DNA from: Klebsormidium nitens
Taxonomy: Eukaryota; Streptophyta; Klebsormidiophyceae; Klebsormidiales; Klebsormidiaceae
Assembly (NCBI GenBank): GCA_000708835.1
Contig: DF237489.1
Span: 1-59,679, forward strand
Reading direction: 5' to 3'
Length of the DNA: 59,679 bases
The translations under genes were made by a program, and so were the position numbers. Positions 47,871 through 59,679 of this stretch are shown in pieces. Below the pieces are notes generated by a model. It had not been told where the DNA came from, ran no database searches, and saw only the letters and a list, made by a program, of their open reading frames with translations. Within the stretch, counting starts at the first letter, position 1; each line of letters opens with the position of its first letter.

Positions 47871-48946
47871 GGGGAGGGTCGTGATGTCACCTGCTCTGGT
47901 GCATGATCATTTTCAAGATACTTGCCACATTTGCACTGCCCACTCCGCCTTGAAGGCAAAATGCAGAGTTCAGGGACAATGAACGAGGATCAGAAATGAT
48001 TGTGGAAGTTTGCTGTTATGACATTGTTGATGTGGCTCTTGCAAGCTGTCCAGGGGCAGCTACTCTAGCTCCGTAAGTCCTTTGATATAAGCTCACGCCC
48101 AGGACAAGCTGCTTGATCAAGCTCAGACATTTCACTTTAACCACAGGACTTTTGGCCCCTGAATCTCGTAAAAAGACTGCTTCTTAACCATTTGCTAAGT
48201 CACTTTGCCGCATCATTTGGACCGTGGAACGAAAGTGGCCTCCAATATTTTGGGGTGATGTCAACAGGCGGCTCGCTTTCAGTTCACTGTATATCGAGAC
48301 GACGGATGTAGGATAGAACGAGACTGCTCAGACAAGAAGGAACTTCGCTCATGCTGCAGCCCTGAAATCGATGCAGGTCGCGAGCCGCCCGGGCGCAACC
48401 TTAGAGCTGAAGATTCAACTAGCTTGAACAGATACCCGGCTACAATACGGAAGTGTGCTAATACTCTTGGCATTGCTGTGCGAATCAACTTCCTGCGTTG
48501 TCGAGTCCAATTAAATTTAGGATGTTCAGTTGACCAAGCTTGGTCCAACGATATTTCTTGCCTGTTCTCCCGTTGACGACCGGCTTTCGAGGCCGGGCGC
48601 GGCGCGGCCGCCCGGCCTCGAACTTGTGCGCGGCGGCACAGACAACTTGAGGGATTGCCTCAGACCTTGCCAGACAAGGTGCATTATGAATTTACGGTAT
48701 GCTCGTTGAAGGCTCGTTGTCTCATGCAAAAACGTTTCCAAAGGAGCTTTGAACCCAGGCAGCAGCCACCATCCACAGAAGTCTGCTTCTCGTCAGCCCT
48801 TCTGCTTGAGTTTTCCCAACCTCTGGTGGTTTCACCTTGATCCAGGCCTTCTGAGAGCTCTTGCAAAGTTGCTGGTTTGCGCGCTGTAGTGATGGCCTAG
48901 CAACCCGCCTGTGTGAGAGCTGGGGGCCGGGCTACCCAGGTCGAAG
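47871..48946. promoter_or_regulatory. divergent intergenic region TPR / SLC9B
   Basis: These 1076 bases separate two divergent start codons. The perfect 14-bp stem palindrome at 48586-48622 lies about 330 bp before the SLC9B start. No other strong signal is seen. Confidence 0.5.
48586..48622. repeat. perfect 14-bp inverted repeat, 9-nt loop
   Basis: Arms TTCGAGGCCGGGCG (48586-48599) and CGCCCGGCCTCGAA (48609-48622) pair without mismatch around the loop CGGCGCGGC. The element is extremely GC-rich inside an otherwise mixed intergenic region. Confidence 0.85.
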
Positions 48947-51900
48947 ATGATTGCATCTTCTGGGAAGACTGCCGGGAGCCCACATGATGCCGTTCAAACC
49001 TCGGTCTCCTTCGAGCAAGAAGCTGCCGGCCGCCCCGTTGTGCCCGCACGCCCCCGCAGCTGGCTGCGCTTGTATAGCATTGCGCGACGGGGCCTCACCG
49101 GGTTCCAACGGGGCGGGGCCGGATTGGCGGGGGCAGATGGACTTGGGGCGCCGCAGGAAGTGGGGGATCAGCAGAGGGCGAGCCTGGCGCGCAGCAATGT
49201 GGACGTTGTGAAGCAGTGGGCGGCGCACCCCAGCTTGCAGCCATTCATTGCGTCGCTCCATGCTGTCCAGAGTGGGGAGCCGCATCAGCAAGTGTTTGTG
49301 TGGCTAGTGTGCCGCTGCTTGGCGCCTCTAGTGCTGCTGTTGCTGCTGTGGACCACGCTCACACACATGGTGAGGGGGAACTACGACTGGGCGGTTTGGA
49401 TCATGACCTGGGCTGGGGGGGTCTCTGGAGTGTCTGGGCATCGGGGCTGGCCTTTCTGATCGAGCGTGTCTCTTCCACGTGTCCCCAGTATTTCAGCTTT
49501 GATGCAGATGTTGCTTATACAAAGGGCTTTTGCCACCAGCATCAAGGGGCCTGTTGTTGTCAACAGCTTAGACCCCGTGTATGCTGGCAGATACTAGATT
49601 TGTATTCACCGCCATTGCTAGTGAATCTAAAATACAGAGCTCTTTCCTTCTCCCAGGACCGGGGCTCATCAATGTCTATTGGAGAGGGGGCTGCCTTGCT
49701 GGTCCTGTTTGTGCTCTCCCGGGGCTTTGGGGCGCTGGCAGAGAAGGCCGGCCTGCACCCCCTGTGCGGCATGTTGCTGGTGAGGCCATACACCCGCCCC
49801 CAAGCACCACCGCTTTCAGATGTTCCGAATTGTGTTTGACAAGTTTCTCCTTTTTCATGGCTATGGGGTTGGTCTTACTTGCAAGTCTGCAGTTTGTTGC
49901 TTCTCGCCAAATGTCTCGATTGTAACAAGGCGGCTCTTTCTGTGCAGGCTGGCTTTACTTGCCGCTACCTGCCGGGCCTGGCGGGGGGCAGCATCATCGA
50001 GTCGGAGGTTGCGGCGGAGGTCCGCATGGTGGGCCTGGCGCTCATACTCGTGTGAGTGCACTCGGGCCTGTCCGTCAAGAAAGGCTGGGTCTTTCACCAG
50101 AGACAGTTTGTCCTTCAGACAATGACGACGCACAGCCCTGATGTCACAAATTTATTGCCTTTCCACTATGCTTTTCAGCACCTGCTGAACCCCCCCCGTT
50201 CCTGTGTGCAGCCGTGCTGGCCTCAGCTTGCGGCTGGCGCTCATCACCAACCTGATCGGCCTCTGCTCCGCAACGTCCCTGGGGCCCACGCTGTGAGTTT
50301 CTCCCAACCCTTCGCCTTGTGCAAGTGTTGGGCTCTTACCTAGTGATTATCGCCGGAGGCAGAGCTGGTCTCGCAATCCTTCGAAAGTACTTGTCAATTT
50401 TCCCTTTCCTGAGGCGCTTCCTTTCTGCCTGACCCCCCTCTTCCCGGTTGCAGTGTGGAGTGTGTAACTGTGGCTGCCCTCTCTCGCGCTGCGTACGGCT
50501 GGCCCTGGACGTGGGGCCTCATGACGGGGTGAGCCTCATTCCTGAGTATGGTAATGTTTCCCCGCTGTCGAAAAAGCACGTAAATCTGTGGTTCGACAAT
50601 TTTCTGCCTTCACTGCAAGATGCGGAGTCCTTTCTGATCTTGGTTGACAACTACTGGGCACCTGCTCCATGATGCGCTTACTCAACACTTTCTTCCTTTC
50701 AAGCCCTGGATCTTCGCTCAGTCGGACTTTTTCGCCCTCGCCCTCTGTCCGTCTCTGTTTTCGAGCGGCGTTCATCCTAGATAGCTCCTCTTAACGAAGA
50801 TTCACATACCCCAATCTGGCCAACTGGGTCTGGCATGAGACCATTCCGACAGATTCCCAATAGTTGGTCGCCAACTAATCTCTGGCGACCTGACAAAACC
50901 TTCTTTCAGCGAGGTCAGCCGTCATTGCACCGTGCTTCGTATTCCGGGTCCACGTCAATCGAAAAATGGGTGCGTTACTGGAGACTCGGTTACGCCATTG
51001 TGGTACTGATTAACCGTCTATTATCCTCGTAGTGACTCGATATGGGTACTGCAGTCATCCAGGGTTATGCTGACACGCTGGCGTGATCGACCCCCTTCTG
51101 GTCGATGCGGACCGATAGGCTCTTTTCAATCAATGATTGTCACCCAACCGTTGGGCTTGGTTGGCGGCACCCTGAATCTGTGTACTGTGAAACGGAGGAC
51201 TAATACCGTTTGTTCCGTGCCCCGCGCAGGGCGATGGTTTCGGGCGTGGCTGCCGCGGTGGTGGTCCCCGTGCTGCTGACGCTGCAGCAGGACGGCTACG
51301 GCACCGCCAAGGGCCTGCCCAGCCTCGTGCTCGCAGTCGCCGCGCTCGACGACGTTCTCGCGGTCGTGGCCTACGCCATCTCCGCAGCTATTGTGTTCGG
51401 TGAGGTTCTTATTTCTTGTTGTTAAGAGGACTGAGGTTGTTTGGTGAGGTCACTACTTCTTGTCTGGTGTGATCACGGATTCGTTCTTTACCAGTCAGGA
51501 GGACGAGTCGAGGAACTGGTGACCGTCGGCCTCTTTGGAGCCGTCAGTTTCAATCTGCGCCAGCCCCGCACGCCTGGGCGGCTCTACTTGGACTGCAGCG
51601 ACATTTAGCCCGCAGAATCATTCGTGACTTGCTTCTCAACCTGTTACATTTGCAGTTCAGAAACGGGGCACGGGATGCCCCGGCTTGGCTCGTTGCAAAT
51701 TCTTGACAAGATGATTGGATTGGGTGACTTTGAGGCTTGAGCCAGCGGTTCTCGTCAAAACATACCGATGATGAAATTGACCCCATCTTTATCTTCGTCT
51801 CTCGAAGAACCCATCTCCTTTCTTCTTCCTTCCACAAACTCCCCCAGCCCGTGTGCGTTCATACTTACGTCTGTCTCTTTGCTGCAGAGCACAGCCCTGT

Positions 51901-54012
51901 GCTGGTGACACTGGTGCGCGGCCCCGCGGAGCTGGTCCTAGGGGCCGTCGCCGGCCTGGCAGTGGGCCTCCTGGGCTGCCTGTTTTTGCCCCCCCTCGCG
52001 CACAAAGACGACGCGGCGGGCGCGGCCAGCGGCAGGCTGCCGCCGCAGGAGGGCGCGCTCATGGTGAGGGGCACGACGGCCGGGGAGAGGGGCGGTGCGT
52101 ATGATTGGAAGTTGCTTCGAAATCTACGTACCTGCCGTTCAGACTGCTTTTCAACCCAGCGCGTTTTGTAAGAAGTAGAAGACGTGGTCTGCCGCTCCTT
52201 GACGAAGCGGTTTGCTTGAGAGGTGGTTCCACCCTAGTCGAGAGCCGTTTTTGGTGCAATCGCTTGTGCCCGACGTTGGTGCACTGTCCAGGAGCCGTAA
52301 GTAGACGCGAAAGAGAGCAGCTCCGTCGTCAGTCTTTAGCGTCACCTCACATGCGGTGGAGAGAAGAAAGAACAAGACAAATCCCCTGCAATGGTCCTCT
52401 ACTCCGCAATCGGGGGCCTCTATTCTGCATGCTGCACATGCTTAAGTTGGCGGCTTAAGGGGCAAAGCATGTAGATTGAGTCTCGTTCTCTTTCCACTCG
52501 CCAAGCCACCTGACAATGCAACAACGGAAGGTCGGCTTCCGCTCCTGATGTGTTGATGAATGGTCACCTGCGCGTGGTACAGGCGGGGCTGCGGTCGTGC
52601 TACGTGGGCGGCATGGCTCTGCTGGCCATCTATGGGTGCCACGGCCACGGCGCGGCAGGCGCTGGCGCGGTGAGGGAACGGTTCATCCCGCTCAGTCTTC
52701 TCAAGCATGAGTTGGCTTTGGTCCACACGGTTTCCAAACAGAGCTCACTTGGTCATGATCCTGAGGAAGGCGTCTCCTGTACCTGTTGCCATGATATTGT
52801 GCAAGTGAACAGACTGCGCAACAGTTAGCCAGTGAGTCGATTCGCCCGATCCGTCTTTTCGCCTACTGATAAGGTCTACACAAACCCCCAAAACGTATTT
52901 CCGGCGCCCCGCACAGATGTCGTGTTTGGTGCTGGGCATGACGGCGCAGCTGGGGTGGGGAAGCGCGCGCGTGGGCGCGCCCAAGGCGCAGCTGGGCGTG
53001 GTGTGGAACCAGGGCGTGGCGCCGCTGCTGTTCGGCATCATCGGCATCAAGCTCGACCCCGCCGCCTTCACGCCCGCGTTCCTCGCGCGCGCGGGCGGGC
53101 TGCTGGGGGCCGCCATGCTCGCGCGGGGGGCGGCCACGCTCGCGTGTGCGATGGCGGGGTGAGGACGAGGCTACGCAACAGCAATCCTTGTTTGTGCTTT
53201 TGTTGTTCTGAGAGAGTTGTGGATCACAGGCAAGACCCGGCGTCGGAGAGACGGGTATTGGCAAAAAGGAACAACCAGAGAAGGGAGGGGGAAAGCATGC
53301 CTCTAACCTCGGGTGGTCCCGCGACTTGAAAGCAAGGGCTCAGTGCTGACGGTGCTTCTGAGTCAGCTGCTACGTGAATGTGTGCAGGAAGGACCTGACA
53401 GCGAATGAGCGCGCGTTCCTGGCCCTCGCATGGGTGCCCAAGGCGACAGTCCAGGTGAGCCCGCCATCGGCCGGGGGACCGCGAGAAACCTTCGAAGCAC
53501 TGCGCACCCCTGACTCGGTCAAAGCTTGCAATTTATACACTTTGGATAAGTGATCAAGGACAGGTTGGTCTAGAAGAAGATATACCCAAGCCGCCAAACG
53601 CTCCCCGTGCAGGCTGCACTGGCGCCAGAGCCCTTGGCTCGGTCTCGCGCCCGGCTGCTTGCGGGGATCGGGTCCGAGGAGGAAGTGCGATGGGCGGAAA
53701 CCGTGAGTTTGCGTCCGCAGCAACGCTCCCTTCAATCGTCCATGAGGCGGCGCATTCTGGACTAAGGATGGCGGCTCTTCGGGAACTCTCGCCCTTTGCA
53801 CGAATCGCTTGTCAAAATTGGACGCCGGTTGTCTGCATGTGTGCGCTACGACCTTGGATGCTGACGCCCGCATGGTGCAGGTGTTCGCCCTGGGCATGCT
53901 GTCCGTGTTTTTGTCTGCGCCGTTGGGAGCGATCCTTCTCAAGTACTTTGGCCCCAAGCTTCTGAAGAAGGGGAGGCGATCCTCGACGGGAGAGGATGCA
54001 GGGGATCACTGA
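48947..54012 (+). CDS. SLC9B/NHA-type Na+(Li+)/H+ antiporter
   Basis: This is a CPA2-family cation/proton antiporter most like animal NHA1/NHA2 (SLC9B). The twelve exons are 48947-49369, 49657-49779, 49948-50051, 50212-50292, 50454-50528, 51230-51399, 51888-52063, 52583-52669, 52917-53158, 53388-53454, 53613-53702 and 53881-54012. They total 1770 nt and encode 589 aa. Family blocks are GLHPLCGMLLAGFTCRYLPG, LALILVRAGLSL, GWPWTWGLMTGAMVSGVAAA, VPVLLTLQQDGYGTAKGLP, ALDDVLAV, WNQGVAPLLFGIIGIKLDP and ERAFLALAWVPKATVQAAL. The Asp309-Asp310 pair is the ion-binding hallmark of electrogenic CPA2 exchangers. A first hydrophobic helix lies at about 116-136, after a basic N-terminus. The C-terminus is short (residues after KYFGPKLLKK). 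Exon 2 might have an extra small upstream exon near 49490; otherwise phases agree. Confidence 0.93.
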
Positions 54013-54993
54013 TATCAGGAGCAAGAAACTTATCACGACCGATCTTAGACTTCCATTCAACCCCTCCACAGAACCAAGCTCAGCATGGGTTCAATTTCCA
54101 TTGCACTTGATTCCAATTGGTCTTGAAAAGCAGCTCATGGACTCAGGGCCCGCCTGTTGTGTTTCGACGCTTTATTTTCTATGAAACGTCAATTCTAGCC
54201 GGCCCTCGCAGAAGAAAAGCTCTTATGTCTGCCATGGGCCTAGTCATCTTATGGAGAATGGCCACATGCTATTATCATGATGAGCGGTCAGTTCGCCGAT
54301 CCTGGTTTATCATGGGCAGATCTCTGTGATTGGTGCAGCGGGCCTGACGTGATCACGTCGGAAAATCGCCGGACACCAAATATATGCATGCAGCTACAAA
54401 GTGTGCATTGCGGAAATTGATATGCATGCGCCGCCACTTCGGTGTCAGTAGGCAGATGGAAGCTATCGGTGCATATGCATGGAGCCAATGCTCGCGACCA
54501 TTTACTGAGCCCACACGCAACTGCCTGGTACTGTATGTGTCCCTTACATCGCTTGTGAGCTCTTGCTGCAGTGCGCTAGCTAGACAGTGTTGCACGCAGC
54601 AACAGTATCCATGGATCAATTGACAGGACTTGGTTACTCTGTGAAGTACCAACTTACCGCAATTAGCCATGTGGGAAATCACAGGCTGCTGATCACAGAC
54701 CTGGGTAAGCATGGCACGTGCACGTTCCCACCAAAACAGCCGATCATATCGCAGATGAACCGTTGCCTCCTACAAAAATACAAATGCTAGCCTGAAGTTT
54801 GACCACAGTCTGCTCAGCGGGTGCTCCATCTTTCCAATTTGAAGCACAATTGAATGCCTCGTACCGAGTTCTTCGCAAAATGGTCCAATAGCATCCCCTC
54901 AAAAGGGGCGTCCTAATACCCCCATCAACACCTGCCATTGTTTACAAGCTTCGAATTGGCAAAACCTTGAACAACACGGAATATGGGAATCGA
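54013..54993. other. convergent 3' intergenic region
   Basis: These 981 bases lie between the stops of SLC9B (+) and glycolate oxidase (-). No gene or repeat is evident; only short random frames occur. Confidence 0.5.
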
Positions 54994-59093
<4,100 letters not shown>

Positions 59094-59679
59094 GGTGAGT
59101 ACTGCCCAAAACAAAATTCTTCCGTCACCTTCTGTGCTCAATGTTCCTTGATGCTACCCTTTGTAAGCAAACAATATTATTATCGTGGCACTTGTTGGGG
59201 ACGTGCAGCAGCTAGGTACCTGCAATGGTTGCACAGCGCCGTCACCCAGGACGAAGTGCTGAGATAGACAGGCTTGCAAATGCAATGGCACTTTTCCAGG
59301 CCCAAAACTGGCCACTTGGCCGATCGCGTTGTAGACGTACGTAACCCGGCCGCGTGTAACTAGACCGAGACTCGATCTTCCTTTCGTGGGTCCGATTCGG
59401 GATCATGTATGTATAACCATTGATTGGCCTAGCAACGCGTTGAATCGACGGTCTCAAACAAGGGCTTTCTTTTACCAAATCTACGCCGTCAAATAATGAA
59501 ATCCAGTATTAAAAGAATATCGAAACCGTCCGTATGCCGGCAACTTGTCGGGCAAGTAATGATAATCAAATCCCATTTATTATTAGTTTATTAGTACTCG
59601 CGAATCGCGATTCGGAACCGTCAATTGTAATGCCCCGTGACCGCCACTTAGCGGTCAGCACCACCGGTAACGAGTACAA
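59094..59679. promoter_or_regulatory. 5' region of glycolate oxidase gene to window edge
   Basis: These 586 bases should hold the 5' UTR and proximal promoter. The part beyond 59460 is AT-rich, with a perfect 12-bp palindrome GAATCGCGATTC at 59602-59613. No other gene is visible before the edge. Confidence 0.4.

Overview
This window is nuclear DNA from a eukaryote, most likely a green alga of the streptophyte lineage (a Klebsormidium-like charophyte is my best guess; this is inference). The evidence is ten protein-coding genes split into 3 to 12 exons each, with GC-rich exons, GT-AG introns (one GC-AG) of roughly 70-1000 bases, and plant-type proteins: a peroxisomal glycolate oxidase ending in ARL, a V-ATPase c subunit nearly identical in motif to those of land plants, and a dioxygenase close to Arabidopsis At3g21360. 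I rebuilt all ten gene models by hand, joining exons at consensus splice sites and checking that the reading phase carries across every junction.

Layout, left to right. 1-3644: gene-poor, with an ORF open at the left edge. 3645-6325 (-): NAD(P)HX dehydratase. 6988-8845 (+): V-ATPase proteolipid subunit c. 10442-14181 (-): a 904-residue protein I do not recognise. 14182-19063: a gene-free tract holding an assembly gap (16567-16680) and an odd island rich in GGTACC/TACCTAGGTA. 19064-22806 (-): VPS26C (retriever/endosomal sorting). 22998-23550: a 553-bp element with 61-62 bp terminal inverted repeats. 23888-29780 (+): SMPD4-like protein. 30731-32424 (-): TauD/At3g21360-like dioxygenase. 33054-38373 (+): ribophorin I (OST subunit 1). 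38374-43112: gene-poor, with a remarkable array of 17-nt hairpins at 41578-41679. 43113-47870 (-): TPR protein. 48947-54012 (+): SLC9B/NHA-type cation/proton antiporter. 54994-59093 (-): glycolate oxidase.

The gene order is almost strictly alternating in strand. This gives four head-to-head pairs with 0.6-1.1 kb between start codons (NAXD/VHA-c, VPS26C/SMPD4, dioxygenase/ribophorin I, TPR/SLC9B) and four tail-to-tail pairs. The genes are mostly housekeeping functions of the endomembrane system (V-ATPase, VPS26C, ribophorin I, SMPD4, NHA antiporter) plus metabolite repair (NAXD) and photorespiration (glycolate oxidase). They do not form one pathway. The most unusual signals are the hairpin array with compensating stem changes, the inverted-repeat element, and the compositionally foreign-looking island around the gap.
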